A DNA stretch of 64,000 nt, taken from NCBI RefSeq assembly GCF_000467125.1, contig NZ_BATJ01000003.1:1-64000 (forward strand), given 5' to 3'. The stretch comes from Vibrio proteolyticus NBRC 13287. Its GTDB lineage: Bacteria; Pseudomonadota; Gammaproteobacteria; Enterobacterales; Vibrionaceae. Positions within the stretch are counted from its first letter, which is position 1, and every line of letters starts with the position of its first letter. A program made the position numbers and the translations under genes. This document shows positions 23,828 to 32,787 of this stretch, piece by piece. Under the pieces are notes generated by a model, which made no database searches, was not told the origin of the DNA, and saw nothing but the letters and a program-made list of their open reading frames with translations.

Positions 23828-23863
23828 AAAAAGTTGTACAAATAATTTTTTGTATAACTTTTT
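23828..23863. promoter_or_regulatory. 36-bp palindrome, likely MerR/LitR-CarH-type operator
   Basis: Arms AAAAAGTTGTACAA (23828-23841) and TTGTATAACTTTTT (23850-23863) are inverted repeats with one mismatch in 14 bases and an 8-base spacer. It lies about 50 bases upstream of the first gene. A sigma-70-like promoter on the minus strand can be drawn with TTGTAC inside one arm and TATCTT 17 bases further on. TTGTACA/TTGTATA words recur at about 23791-23813. Long TGTACA-type dyads over the -35 region are typical of light-responsive B12-dependent MerR regulators; the regulator assignment is inferred. Confidence 0.65.
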
Positions 23864-23870
23864 ATCACTG

Positions 23871-23900
23871 TTCATACGCTGCTCAGCTAAAAAGGGATCA
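23871..23900 (-). promoter_or_regulatory. Candidate ECF sigma-E/ChrR-type promoter
   Basis: On the minus strand TGATCC (23895-23900) is followed after 18 bases by TATGAA (23871-23876). The -35 TGATCC word matches the one described for Rhodobacter sigma-E (RpoE/ChrR) promoters and the -10 differs by one base from TAAGAA as I recall it. The downstream genes match the conserved ChrR regulon content. The element and spacing are seen in the sequence; the sigma factor is inferred. Confidence 0.5.
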
Positions 23901-23931
23901 AAAAAAGGCTTGGTAAAAACCAAGCCTTTTC
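23901..23931 (-). terminator. htpX terminator
   Basis: AAAAGGCTTGGT/ACCAAGCCTTTT stem with a short A-rich loop, followed on the minus strand by seven T residues, 13 bases past the htpX stop codon. Confidence 0.92.
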
Positions 23932-23944
23932 AATCTATTAATTC

Positions 23945-24808
23945 TTACGCGTTACGCAGAGCGGCGATGCGTTTGTCCAGTGGTGGGTGACTCATCAGCA
24001 ATTCGGTCATGGTACGCTTACCGTTGATACCAAAGGCCATCATAGAACCTTCCAACTGAGACTCCTGACTCATCTTCAGACGCTCTAATGCCGCAATCAT
24101 CTTGTGCTTGCCGACCAATCGAGCAGCCCCGGCATCGGCATGAAACTCACGGTGACGGCTGTACCACATCGTGATAAAGCTTGCCAGGAAACCAAACACC
24201 AGTTCCAACACAATCGATACACCGAAGTACACCATCATATTACTACCCTGACCTTCCTCATCATCATTGGATGCCACCAGGTTGGCAATAAAGCGAGACA
24301 AGAAAATTACGAAGGTGTTCACCACACCTTGCATCAACGTCATCGTCACCATATCACCGTTGGAGATATGGCTGACCTCGTGTGCCAATACCGCTTCCGC
24401 TTCATCTCGGGTCATGCTATGCAGCAATCCGGTTGACACCGCCACCAGCGAATCATCACGTTTTGCACCAGTAGCAAACGCATTGATATCAGGAGAGTCG
24501 TAAATCGCCACAGTCGGCATACCAATACCAGCCTGTTGAGCCTGACGACTTACTGTCTCCATCAACCAATGTTCGGTTTCGTTACGCGGGCTCTCAATCA
24601 CCATTCCGCCAACAGAACGAAGCGCCATACTCTTTGACATCATCAAAGAGATGAAGGAACCGCCGAAACCAAATACGGCCGCCATAACCAGTAGACCAGA
24701 CAAGCTGCCCGGTTGCATGCCCGTTACCGCGTAAACAATATTCAAAACAACACTCAGGACCAGAATCACGGCCAAGTTCGTTGCCAGGAATAATAAAACT
24801 CGCTTCAT
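23945..24808 (-). CDS. htpX: Membrane-bound zinc metalloprotease HtpX
   Basis: HtpX is an inner-membrane M48-family protease that works with FtsH in membrane-protein quality control. The 287-residue protein has two N-terminal membrane helices (about 4-25 and 35-55), the zinc site [17 protein letters not shown] with HEVSH near residue 141, and two further hydrophobic helices (about 157-180 and 195-215). The downstream Glu ligand is in [17 protein letters not shown]. It stands alone with its own terminator. Upstream (24,809-24,900) I could not identify a convincing CpxR box or heat-shock promoter. Confidence 0.96.
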   Translation of the reverse strand: MKRVLLFLATNLAVILVLSVVLNIVYAVTGMQPGSLSGLLVMAAVFGFGGSFISLMMSKSMALRSVGGMVIESPRNETEHWLMETVSRQAQQAGIGMPTVAIYDSPDINAFATGAKRDDSLVAVSTGLLHSMTRDEAEAVLAHEVSHISNGDMVTMTLMQGVVNTFVIFLSRFIANLVASNDDEEGQGSNMMVYFGVSIVLELVFGFLASFITMWYSRHREFHADAGAARLVGKHKMIAALERLKMSQESQLEGSMMAFGINGKRTMTELLMSHPPLDKRIAALRNA

Positions 24809-25109
24809 TTACTCTCTCCAAACAGGAAGCTTACTTCTTATTGCCTGAGCCTGTGCTCAGACTGCTTTGTCTTATAGATATAGTCTAAGATTTGAAAAAC
24901 AAGGTTAAGCGTTAAATTGCAACATTTGATGTCTGAAATATAAATATGACGTTTTGCAATGAAACTGGAGCCTCCTGTAAAAACAACCACCTACCAGAAA
25001 AACCAGGTCAGACCTCTACCAAGTTAGACTTTAGTCTTATTGAGCCAACCAGCGAAACACCCTACATTCGGATGCAGAGGAACAACTCCGGTGAATTAGG
25101 GATATTCAA

Positions 25110-25274
25110 ATGGCTGAGGCTAACAACTATCAAATGGCGATTGACCTGCTTTGTTGTCACTTAGGCATCTCAGAAGAAGAAGCCAAGCAACAACTCGGAC
25201 TAAGCGAAGAAACCATCTTTAAAAAAGTGTCCGATACGCAGCAGGCATTAATGGGTATTGCAACCGAGAAGTAA
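25110..25274 (+). CDS. Small hypothetical protein (54 residues)
   Basis: This short gene runs from ATG at 25110 to TAA, with AGGG eight bases before the start and a strong terminator 25 bases after the stop, so it looks like an independent transcription unit. The product begins MAEANNYQMAIDLLCCHLGI and continues with SEEEAKQQLGLSEETIFKKV. It is acidic and probably three helices, with a Cys-Cys pair at residues 15-16. The order helix, SEEEAKQQLGLS, helix resembles a small helix-turn-helix, though no DNA-binding surface is evident. I do not recognise the family. Confidence 0.75.
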   Translation: MAEANNYQMAIDLLCCHLGISEEEAKQQLGLSEETIFKKVSDTQQALMGIATEK

Positions 25275-25298
25275 GTTGCACCCCGACAGACAGGTAAA

Positions 25299-25327
25299 CA
25301 AAGGGCTGCCGAATGGCAGCCCTTTTC
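25299..25327. terminator. Terminator between the 54-codon gene and bioD
   Basis: AAAGGGCTGCC/GGCAGCCCTTTT stem with a 4-base loop between convergent genes; suitable as terminator for both. Confidence 0.9.
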
Positions 25328-25343
25328 ATGATGTTCACTGTCA

Positions 25344-26024
25344 TCACCCGACTAACGGTGCGACGTCAATATACTTGGCTAAATCTGTGCGCTTGGCACT
25401 GGGGATGTAAGGAATTTCACCCAGCTTTGGCGCATCAATTTGCTGTTCCAGCATTGCAATAATATCCGCATAGTGCTCCGTTCCCGGATTAACCCGATTT
25501 GCAATCCAGCCAACCACATTCAGACCGTCCGCTTTAATGCTCTCGACCGTCAACATCGCATGGCTCAGACAACCCAGCTTGATCCCGACCACCAACACTA
25601 CCGGCAATTGTTCCTGCTGCACCCAGCTGGACAAGAATTCGTTGTCCGACAGTGGAACACGCCACCCTCCGGCACCTTCAACCAGCACAACATCGGCACG
25701 CTGTTTGTGCAGCGCCAGTTTGTTCGATAACAGCTGTTTATCTATTACGATCTGCTCGTGTCGGGCGGCAATGTGCGGCGAGGCGGGTAACTCAAGCGCA
25801 TAAGGGTTTACGTCATCGTAATCTGATTCCATATTCGCCGCTTTAAGCAAATGCAAGGCATCGGAATTACGCATTCCTTGCTGAGTTTTTTCACTCCCCG
25901 CAGCAACGGGTTTGTAGCCAATTGTGTTTAAATCTTTTGCTCCCAGCGCCTGAAGGATCGCTTTGGAGGCGACCGTCTTTCCAACATCGGTATCCGTACC
26001 GGCAACAAAAAATGCATTAATCAT
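25344..26024 (-). CDS. bioD: Dethiobiotin synthetase
   Basis: BioD closes the ureido ring of dethiobiotin from DAPA, CO2 and ATP. The 226-residue protein begins with the P-loop [20 protein letters not shown] (Walker [10 protein letters not shown]) and has [14 protein letters not shown] near residue 110, the conserved EGAGG switch. It is the last gene of bioBFCD and overlaps bioC by eight bases. Confidence 0.96.
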   Translation of the reverse strand: MINAFFVAGTDTDVGKTVASKAILQALGAKDLNTIGYKPVAAGSEKTQQGMRNSDALHLLKAANMESDYDDVNPYALELPASPHIAARHEQIVIDKQLLSNKLALHKQRADVVLVEGAGGWRVPLSDNEFLSSWVQQEQLPVVLVVGIKLGCLSHAMLTVESIKADGLNVVGWIANRVNPGTEHYADIIAMLEQQIDAPKLGEIPYIPSAKRTDLAKYIDVAPLVG

Positions 26025-26820
26025 GCGAAATAACCCCTAAACAAACCTGATAACTTGCAGGTAGAAGCCCATTATGATTTTCGAAAGCCCGGTACGCGTG
26101 CTCCACCTGAAGCAGCGCTTTCCGGTTGGTCAGCCCGTGCGAGCGACCGTTAACATGGTTTGCACCTATACCTTTAAGATCACGCATCAGATCAAATGCG
26201 CGCTGGTACCATACGGTAACCGTGGGCAAGTCTAGATGATGGCGGTGGCAACCAGCTTGCGCTAACGCAATGTTTAACTGATTGACGCTGATAAACTCAT
26301 TGACGTGTTGATATGCATCAATTTTCGACCAAGCGGTCTTAAGCTCATGCAAAGAACCATCCAAGAGCGTAGAAAAGTAGGCTTGTCCTTGCGGTTTCAA
26401 TACCCGACGGATCTCGGCTAACGGTACAGCAAGATCGTCACACCATTGCAGCGCCAAACTGGAGAACACATAATCGACACTCGATGCGCCAAACGGCATC
26501 CGCTCAGCATCTACCTGAACGTAACGCATGCGTTCACGGCCGCATCGCTGGCGACTGACCCTCAGCATGTCCGGAGATAAATCGGCGCAAATCACCCTGG
26601 CACCGCGTTTGAAAAGCTCGTGTGAGAAATATCCGGTGCCACAACCCAGATCCAGCACTACCTTACCCTGTAGATCCGCTGGCATTTGGTCCAGTAATCG
26701 CTGACCGACATCACGTTGAAACGCCGCATGTTGATCATACGTCTGCGCCGCTTTGCCAAACGCGTCCGCTATGGCTTGTTTATCGTGTTGTGTTGACGCT
26801 GAACTGGAAAGCGCTAACAT
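26017..26820 (-). CDS. bioC: Malonyl-[acyl-carrier protein] O-methyltransferase BioC
   Basis: BioC methylates malonyl-ACP so that it can be elongated to pimeloyl-ACP for biotin synthesis. The 267-residue protein is a class-I SAM methyltransferase with motif [21 protein letters not shown] near residue 55, followed by [15 protein letters not shown] and [15 protein letters not shown]. The N-terminal [20 protein letters not shown] is typical of BioC. It overlaps bioF by seven bases and bioD by eight, so the operon is translationally coupled throughout. Confidence 0.95.
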   Translation of the reverse strand: MLALSSSASTQHDKQAIADAFGKAAQTYDQHAAFQRDVGQRLLDQMPADLQGKVVLDLGCGTGYFSHELFKRGARVICADLSPDMLRVSRQRCGRERMRYVQVDAERMPFGASSVDYVFSSLALQWCDDLAVPLAEIRRVLKPQGQAYFSTLLDGSLHELKTAWSKIDAYQHVNEFISVNQLNIALAQAGCHRHHLDLPTVTVWYQRAFDLMRDLKGIGANHVNGRSHGLTNRKALLQVEHAYRAFENHNGLLPASYQVCLGVISHD

Positions 26821-27977
26821 CCGATCTCTCCCTGTTCGATGAAACGTCGTACCGCTGTGGCCATCTGCTCTACCTGCGCTGCGCTGTGACCAGCGGTCAG
26901 TGTGATCCTCAACCTGGCCGAGCCACTAGCGACCGTTGGTGGACGTATCGCCGTCATCCAGAAACCCCGCTGGCGTAAATGGTTGGCGACCTGCACTGTG
27001 GGTTGCGCCTCACCAATCACAAAAGGTTTGATCGGTGTTTGTGTTTTGACGTATCCCGGCACGTTACTCAGAACGCGATCGTAAACTTCACTGAGTTCCC
27101 TGAGCTTATCACGGCGCCATTGTTGCTGACGGACCATGCCAGTCGCCTGAGTCAATGCATGTGCCTGGGCAGGTGGCATCGCCGTCGAGTAGACATGATG
27201 CCGGGCGAACTGGGTCAGATACTCGCCAGTCTCAGCGTCACACAGGATCGCCGCCCCCGACAAGCCAAACGCTTTACCAAAAGTCACCACCAACAGCTCT
27301 GGTGTGACCTGAAAGTAACTGGATGTGCCTCGCCCCTCGCTCCCCAACACACCAATCCCGTGTGCATCATCGACAGCCAACCAGGCTCGTTGCGCTGTGA
27401 GTTTAGCGATCGCATCAAGTGGGGCGAGATCGCCATCCATACTGAACACACCTTCGGTCACCACTAAGCTGTTGCTCTCTTCTGCCAACAAAGCCTCCAG
27501 ATGCGAGACATCATTGTGGCGAAAACGCCGCATCGTGGCAGGACCATGCACTCCCGCTTCCATCAATGAGGCATGGTTAAGTTTGTCCTGCAGCAGCCGA
27601 TCGCCTTTTTCCAGCAAAGCGAACAACAGCGCCTGATTGGCACTGAAACCTGAGTTGAACAATACCGCCCGTTCGTATCCCAGCCATTCGCACAACGTTG
27701 ACTCCAGGCGCTGGTGCTCCGTATGAAACCCCGTCACCAGCGGTGAGGCTCCACTCCCGTTGCCGAACCTGTCTATCCCGTCTTGCCAGGCTCGCTTCAA
27801 CGCTTCATCATTGGCAAGACCGAGGTAATCGTTACTGGAAAAATTGATATAGTTGCGCCCCTCAGCAGACAAAGCGGTCCGATTGCCGTGCGACACTGGT
27901 GCCAGAGACCGATTGAGCCCCTGGCGGCGGCGGCTTTCAAGCGCAGAGGCAATACGTGCCTTAAACGCTGGCATCAT
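26814..27977 (-). CDS. bioF: 8-amino-7-oxononanoate synthase
   Basis: BioF is a PLP enzyme that joins pimeloyl-ACP and L-alanine to give KAPA. The 387-residue protein has [13 protein letters not shown] near residue 46, the PLP-stacking SFSDNHAS-equivalent region [31 protein letters not shown], and the Schiff-base lysine in [13 protein letters not shown] near residue 235. The gene overlaps the end of bioB by 17 bases and bioC by seven. Confidence 0.96.
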   Translation of the reverse strand: MMPAFKARIASALESRRRQGLNRSLAPVSHGNRTALSAEGRNYINFSSNDYLGLANDEALKRAWQDGIDRFGNGSGASPLVTGFHTEHQRLESTLCEWLGYERAVLFNSGFSANQALLFALLEKGDRLLQDKLNHASLMEAGVHGPATMRRFRHNDVSHLEALLAEESNSLVVTEGVFSMDGDLAPLDAIAKLTAQRAWLAVDDAHGIGVLGSEGRGTSSYFQVTPELLVVTFGKAFGLSGAAILCDAETGEYLTQFARHHVYSTAMPPAQAHALTQATGMVRQQQWRRDKLRELSEVYDRVLSNVPGYVKTQTPIKPFVIGEAQPTVQVANHLRQRGFWMTAIRPPTVASGSARLRITLTAGHSAAQVEQMATAVRRFIEQGEIGC

Positions 27978-29013
27978 AGAATAGATCGTCTTTTGCCGGA
28001 CGAGTCGCTACCCGCTCAACGACGCGGTCAAGCAGCTCATTCTCTTCAACTTCATCGGGCTTTTGCGACACCTGCTGACTGTTGATTCCCAACTTCGCAA
28101 ACAACTGCATGTCTTTATCTTCGGACGGGTTCGGGGTGGTCAGCAGCTTGCATCCGTAAAACACCGAGTTGGCACCGGCCATGAAACACAGGGCTTGCAT
28201 CTGTTCATTCATGTTTTCGCGTCCGGCCGACAGTCGAACCGCCGATTTGGGCATCATAATACGCGCGATCGCGATTAGACGAATAAAGTCAAATGGGTCA
28301 ACATCTTCAGCCGTTTCAAGCGGGGTGCCTTTTACTTTGACCAACATGTTAATCGGCACACTTTCCGGATGTGTTGGCAGATTGGCCAACTCGACCAGCA
28401 AGCCCGCACGGTCATTAGCGCTTTCCCCCATGCCGATAATACCACCAGAGCAGATTTTCATGCCGGCGTCACGCACGTGTGACAAGGTATCCAGACGATC
28501 CTGATAGGTTCGGGTGGTAATGATATTGCCGTAGTATTCCGGCGATGTATCCAAATTGTGGTTGTAGTAGTCCAGCCCCGCATCGGCAAGTTGCGTGGCC
28601 TGCTCCGGGGTTAACATGCCCAGCGTCATACAGGTTTCCAATCCCATGGATTTCACACCACGGATCATGTCTTCAAGCAGGGGCATATCGCGTGCTTTCG
28701 GGTTTTTCCAAGCCGCTCCCATACAAAACCGCGTCGAACCAGCGTTTTTGGCTTTTTGCGCCGCATCCAATACTCGCTCCACTTCCATCAAACGTTCTTT
28801 TTCAACATCCGTGGTGTAGCGCGCGCTTTGGGGGCAGTATTTGCAGTCCTCCGGACAGGCGCCGGTCTTAATCGACAGCAGTGTGCTGACCTGAACATGA
28901 TTCGCGTGCTGAAATTGGCGATGAATGGTTTGAGCTTCAAACAGCAGATCCATAAATGGCTTTTCCATCAAGGCTCTGACTTCTGCCACACTCCAGTTAT
29001 GACGAACTTCCAC
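27961..29013 (-). CDS. bioB: Biotin synthase
   Basis: BioB is a radical SAM enzyme that inserts sulfur into dethiobiotin. The 350-residue protein has the [4Fe-4S] motif [14 protein letters not shown] near residue 53 (CxxxCxxC). The other cluster ligands are consistent with the conserved [18 protein letters not shown] and RLSAGRENM segments. It is the first gene of the minus-strand bioBFCD operon, divergent from bioA, with a BirA-like operator between them. Confidence 0.97.
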   Translation of the reverse strand: MEVRHNWSVAEVRALMEKPFMDLLFEAQTIHRQFQHANHVQVSTLLSIKTGACPEDCKYCPQSARYTTDVEKERLMEVERVLDAAQKAKNAGSTRFCMGAAWKNPKARDMPLLEDMIRGVKSMGLETCMTLGMLTPEQATQLADAGLDYYNHNLDTSPEYYGNIITTRTYQDRLDTLSHVRDAGMKICSGGIIGMGESANDRAGLLVELANLPTHPESVPINMLVKVKGTPLETAEDVDPFDFIRLIAIARIMMPKSAVRLSAGRENMNEQMQALCFMAGANSVFYGCKLLTTPNPSEDKDMQLFAKLGINSQQVSQKPDEVEENELLDRVVERVATRPAKDDLFYDASV

Positions 29014-29074
29014 GTGTAATCCTTTTGATTTTTTATACGTTAATAGTTTGGCTAGTCTATCTGCACGCGATAAA

Positions 29075-29107
29075 CTGTCAACAAAACAAAATTAAACAAG
29101 TTTACAG
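29075..29107. promoter_or_regulatory. BirA-type biotin operator between bioB and bioA
   Basis: CTGTCAACA (29075-29083) and AGTTTACAG (29099-29107) are inverted half-sites separated by 15 bases. They agree with the BirA consensus TTGTnAACC-N14-16-GGTTnACAA at most positions, with weaker outermost bases. It lies in the 133-base divergent bioB-bioA region, as in enterobacteria, where biotinyl-AMP-loaded BirA represses both directions. Confidence 0.75.
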
Positions 29108-29146
29108 TCGATTAAATAATAACCAAATTCGAGACGGAAATTTTCA

Positions 29147-30424
29147 ATGGATCTTTCATTCGATCGCCAGCACATCTGGCATCCTTACACCTCTACTCTC
29201 ACTCCTCTGACCTGCTTTCCAGTAATAGGCGCAGAAGGTGTTTATTTGGAACTGGAGGACGGCACTCGATTGATCGACGGTATGTCCTCCTGGTGGTCAA
29301 CGATCCACGGTTACAACCATCCGTTGCTGAACCAGGCAGCGCATGATCAAATCGACAAAATGGCGCACGTCATGTTCGGCGGCATCACACACCAGCCGGC
29401 CATTGAATTGTGTCAAGCACTGCTTCGTCTGGCACCCGAGAATCTTCAGCAAGTATTTTTGGCTGACTCAGGTTCAGTCGCCGTTGAAGTCAGCCTGAAA
29501 ATGGCATTGCAATATTGGCACGCAAAAGGCGAACAGCGTCCGAAGTTTCTGACATTACGCCACGGTTATCATGGCGACACGTTCGCTGCCATGTCAGTCA
29601 CAGATCCCGACAATTCGATGCACTCTCTCTATAAAGGCTTTTTGCCTGAACACATCTTCGCCGACTCGCCAAGCAGCGGTTTTTACGATACCTGGAATGC
29701 GGATGATTTGAAGGATTTCGAGCATCAGCTCTCTCTTCACCACTCAGACATTGCCGCCGTGATCTTAGAGCCCATCGTTCAGGGAGCCGGTGGCATGCGG
29801 ATTTACCATCCCGAGTTTCTGAAGGGTGTACGCCGACTGTGCGATCAGTTTGGGGTATTGTTGATTTTGGATGAGATCGCCACCGGATTTGGTCGCACGG
29901 GCAAACTCTTTGCCTGTGAACACGCTGCAGTCCAGCCAGACATCATGTGCGTAGGGAAAGCCTTGACCGGTGGCTACATGACATTGTCCGCCACCCTGAC
30001 CAGCAAGCATGTCGCGGATACCGTGTGCAGCGGAGAAGCGGGTTGCTTTATGCATGGCCCAACGTTTATGGGGAATCCGCTAGCGTGTGCAGTTGCCCAC
30101 GCCAGCCTCACCTTAATTGAGACCGGACAATGGCAAGCACAAACTGAGATGATTGAAGCGCAGTTTGCAAGCTTGTTGCCTGCGTTAAAGAGTTACCCAC
30201 AAGTGAGCGATGTCCGTTGGCTTGGTGCTATTGGCGTGGTTGAAACGCTTCAACCAGTTAATATGGAAGTCATACAACAAAAATTTGTGCAACACGGTGT
30301 GTGGATCCGTCCCTTTGGTCGGCTTATCTATATGATGCCACCGTTTATTGCGACGGCTGAACACATTCAGACTCTGATTAAGGCTGTAGAAGAAGCACTG
30401 TCTGACTCTGCTTGTTTCCAGTAA
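29147..30424 (+). CDS. bioA: Adenosylmethionine-8-amino-7-oxononanoate aminotransferase
   Basis: BioA uses S-adenosylmethionine as amino donor to convert KAPA to DAPA. The 425-residue class-III aminotransferase begins MDLSFDRQHIWHPYTSTLTP and has MSSWWSTIHGYNHP. LADSGSVAVEVSLKMALQYW is the PLP phosphate-side loop, and LILDEIATGFGRTGK is followed by the Schiff-base lysine in CVGKALTGGYMTLS near residue 270. It is divergent from bioBFCD and ends at a shared terminator. Confidence 0.96.
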   Translation: MDLSFDRQHIWHPYTSTLTPLTCFPVIGAEGVYLELEDGTRLIDGMSSWWSTIHGYNHPLLNQAAHDQIDKMAHVMFGGITHQPAIELCQALLRLAPENLQQVFLADSGSVAVEVSLKMALQYWHAKGEQRPKFLTLRHGYHGDTFAAMSVTDPDNSMHSLYKGFLPEHIFADSPSSGFYDTWNADDLKDFEHQLSLHHSDIAAVILEPIVQGAGGMRIYHPEFLKGVRRLCDQFGVLLILDEIATGFGRTGKLFACEHAAVQPDIMCVGKALTGGYMTLSATLTSKHVADTVCSGEAGCFMHGPTFMGNPLACAVAHASLTLIETGQWQAQTEMIEAQFASLLPALKSYPQVSDVRWLGAIGVVETLQPVNMEVIQQKFVQHGVWIRPFGRLIYMMPPFIATAEHIQTLIKAVEEALSDSACFQ

Positions 30425-30439
30425 CCCCTGATCTAAAAT

Positions 30440-30470
30440 GAAAAAGGTTGAGCTTTGCTCAACCTTTTTC
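30440..30470. terminator. Bidirectional terminator between bioA and the DUF2057 gene
   Basis: AAAAAGGTTGAGC and GCTCAACCTTTTT form a 13-bp stem with a short loop between convergent genes. Confidence 0.93.
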
Positions 30471-30486
30471 ATTTATTTATTCACGA

Positions 30487-31188
30487 TTATTCTTGGTCAA
30501 TCATCCAGCGGCGGAACGTTTTTCGCTCTTCTGCTGATGCTTTGGAGTACCAATATTGAAGTTGTGAGACATTTTCAGAGCCTGCCGTTTGCGGCACCGC
30601 CACTTTCTCAACCGATGCTGGGGCTGCTGCAGGGGCAGAAACCGTGGCCGCAACAGGCGCCGCAGCGTGAACCTGGTTACTGACGACCATATAAGACACA
30701 GCCACCGCTGCCGGGCCGCCTTTGCGGTTGTATTCTTCAGCTTCTTCAGAGTAATTGCGGCCTATCTGAACCCCTTCACTCTTAAGAATATCGGAAGCCA
30801 CTTCAACCTGCTGGCCTTGTGGGTTATTTAACGACCAGTCCAGATCATGAACCGATTTTTCCGCCTCGCGATAATTGCGGTATTCCGGCAGTTTGAACGT
30901 CAGTTCGGTATTGGACTGATCAAATTTAGCAATAATGATTTCACCGTACGCACGACGCAGATTTTCATCCACTTCAAACGCTGGCTGATACTGAAAAACA
31001 ATTTGGTTTTCACCGTCCGGCAAGGCGATAGACTTCTCACTGGAGAAGAGCTTGCCATCCAGTTTAGGTTTTTGCATGTTTACGGAAAGTACATCGACAT
31101 GCTCAGGAACAATGAGTTTTACTTCTGCCAACGAAGCAACGCTGAATAGTAGAGCCGGAGTGGCCAGGAGATACTTGAGGTACTGCAT
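30487..31188 (-). CDS. DUF2057 family exported protein
   Basis: The 233-residue protein has a signal peptide (MQYLKYLLATPALLFSVASLAE, cleavage probably after SLA) and the DUF2057 pattern: LIVPEHVDVLSVN, LPDGENQIVFQYQ and AFEVDENLRRAYGEIIIAKF. E. coli YccT of this family influences curli formation. The C-terminal third carries a low-complexity Ala/Pro/Val linker (AAAPVAATVSAPAAAPASVE) ahead of a short domain, SQLQYWYSKASAEERKTFRR. This suggests a tethered C-terminal helix absent from the shorter enterobacterial proteins. AAGGA precedes the ATG. It is a single-gene unit after the porin terminator. Confidence 0.85.
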   Translation of the reverse strand: MQYLKYLLATPALLFSVASLAEVKLIVPEHVDVLSVNMQKPKLDGKLFSSEKSIALPDGENQIVFQYQPAFEVDENLRRAYGEIIIAKFDQSNTELTFKLPEYRNYREAEKSVHDLDWSLNNPQGQQVEVASDILKSEGVQIGRNYSEEAEEYNRKGGPAAVAVSYMVVSNQVHAAAPVAATVSAPAAAPASVEKVAVPQTAGSENVSQLQYWYSKASAEERKTFRRWMIDQE

Positions 31189-31227
31189 ACGATGTCCTTT
31201 CTTATATATTTACTGATATACCATTAA

Positions 31228-31253
31228 AAAAGCCCAGCTTACGCTGGGCTTTA
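31228..31253 (-). terminator. Porin gene terminator
   Basis: AAAGCCCAGC and GCTGGGCTTT form a 10-bp stem with a 4-base loop, followed by TTTTTT on the minus strand, 20 bases past the porin stop codon. Confidence 0.92.
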
Positions 31254-31272
31254 GATTGTATATTAACTGAGA

Positions 31273-32274
31273 TTACCAGTATACACGTGCACCGATAGCA
31301 AAGTTGTTTTCGCTATCAACTGTTGTTGCTTCAACAGTTGCATCTGAACCTTTGTTGCTGTAGCCCAGAGTCGTGCCGTCAGCGTAACCGTATTCAGCGT
31401 ATACGCGAGCCCAGCTAGCGAACTTGTATTCAACGCCAGCGTAGATCAGAGTACCATCTTCATCGCTTGCGAAATCTGGATCTTGCTCAGTGTACTCATA
31501 ACCACCGTAGACAGTTGTCTTGTCAGCTACTTTGTAAGTACCTGCCAAAGAGTAACCATTTTCTTTGATTTCGTGGTTGTTGTCTTCGTTTTCAAGTTTC
31601 GCATGGTAGTAAGTGAAACCGATCAGAGCATCACCGATAGTGTATTCTGCAGTGGCTTCGTAGTACGTGTTAGACACTTCATCTGAACTTTCACCCCAAG
31701 AGTTGTCAGTGTTTTTACCACCACCAACGTGTAGAGCTAGGTCACCGAAAGAAGCACCAGCAAACAGCTCAGCCAGCTCTTGGTTTGTGTCGTCTTCGTC
31801 AAGGCCGTAACCCGCTTTAACCCACCAGTTGTCTTTCTCTAGAGAGTATTTGATTTGAGAATCGTGAAGAGCGTCACTCAGAGTGATGTAACGTAGAGCT
31901 GTGCCACCGAAGAAGTAAGAGTAATCTGCGCCGTAAACGTCATCAGAAGTTGTCCACTGCTTACCTAGTTTGATTGTACCGTAGTCAGTCGCGATACCGA
32001 AAATGTGGTTACGAACGTACATATCGCTGTTGTCTTTCAGGCCGAATTCTACTTTACCCAGAATGTCGAAGCCATCAGTTACGGTATAAGTTGCATCAAC
32101 GCCTGCACGTGAAGAACCAGAACCCAGAGTCGCATCTTTGTCATCTAGGAATTTAAGTTCAGTACGTAGTTGACCGTAAAAGTCTACAGAACCGTCTTCA
32201 GTTTTTAGGATTTCTGCTGCGTTTACAGACGTAGCTGCCGTAGCTACTGCTAAAGCTAATAGCGTCTTTTTCAT
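31273..32274 (-). CDS. Outer-membrane porin, OmpT/OmpU-like
   Basis: The 333-residue protein has a clear signal peptide (MKKTLLALAVATAATSVNA, cleavage before AEILKTED). The mature part is acidic and alternates as for a 16-strand barrel, with VDFYGQLRTELKFLDD as the first strand. Porin signatures GTIKLGKQW, a long acidic loop-3 region, and a final strand NNFAIGARVYW with C-terminal aromatic for BAM recognition are present. The longer frame to 32421 was rejected because the signal peptide starts at 32274. Position beside dinG fits the V. cholerae ompT locus as I remember it, which is CRP-activated and ToxR-repressed. Codon use is that of a highly expressed gene. Confidence 0.9.
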   Translation of the reverse strand: MKKTLLALAVATAATSVNAAEILKTEDGSVDFYGQLRTELKFLDDKDATLGSGSSRAGVDATYTVTDGFDILGKVEFGLKDNSDMYVRNHIFGIATDYGTIKLGKQWTTSDDVYGADYSYFFGGTALRYITLSDALHDSQIKYSLEKDNWWVKAGYGLDEDDTNQELAELFAGASFGDLALHVGGGKNTDNSWGESSDEVSNTYYEATAEYTIGDALIGFTYYHAKLENEDNNHEIKENGYSLAGTYKVADKTTVYGGYEYTEQDPDFASDEDGTLIYAGVEYKFASWARVYAEYGYADGTTLGYSNKGSDATVEATTVDSENNFAIGARVYW

Positions 32275-32787
32275 AATGATCCACTGCCTTTTCTTAGATG
32301 GGACATCCTTATCCGAGTCCCTTTGTTTTGATGAGCTCGTTTTCACTCTTTGATGGTGAAATTCGAACCCTGATTTAATTCGAGAGCTAGATTGCAAAAG
32401 ATTATTCTGCATGTCAAACAAACTAAAAACGTATCATAAAAAAATATAAAAACATTAATTATCAAACACTTGCATTGGTACGTGTTGTTTTTTCGAGCAA
32501 TATCGAGCCAATTTGCAACGCAATGAAACGTTAACAAAACCTCATACAATCAGAATAAAAACCCAAAAAATAACAAATCAATCATAAATAAAAAGAATAA
32601 AAACCCACTCGTTATATGTTTTTGGAGTTTTATATTTTTTATATTTCGAAATTATTCCAAGAACATGATAGTTCAGCTTTTTTTTGTGAACGAGATCGAC
32701 CTTTAGTCGAAAAGAATTCCATTTCGTGAACTAAGTACTGTTTAGCAATTTGTGCTAACATCGCGGCTCCGTAACGTAGGTCACAAT
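32275..32787. other. AT-rich intergenic region between porin and dinG
   Basis: About 510 bases with no credible gene. It holds the divergent promoters of the porin and dinG. Long A/T tracts (32,440-32,650) suit H-NS or ToxR-type regulation but no exact operator can be named. A TGTGA word at 32,686-32,690 is only half of a CRP site. No SOS box (CTG-N10-CAG) was found near dinG. Confidence 0.5.

Noticed and set aside
32680..32710. CRP site between the porin and dinG
   Set aside because: Only the TGTGA half is present; the other half-site is absent.
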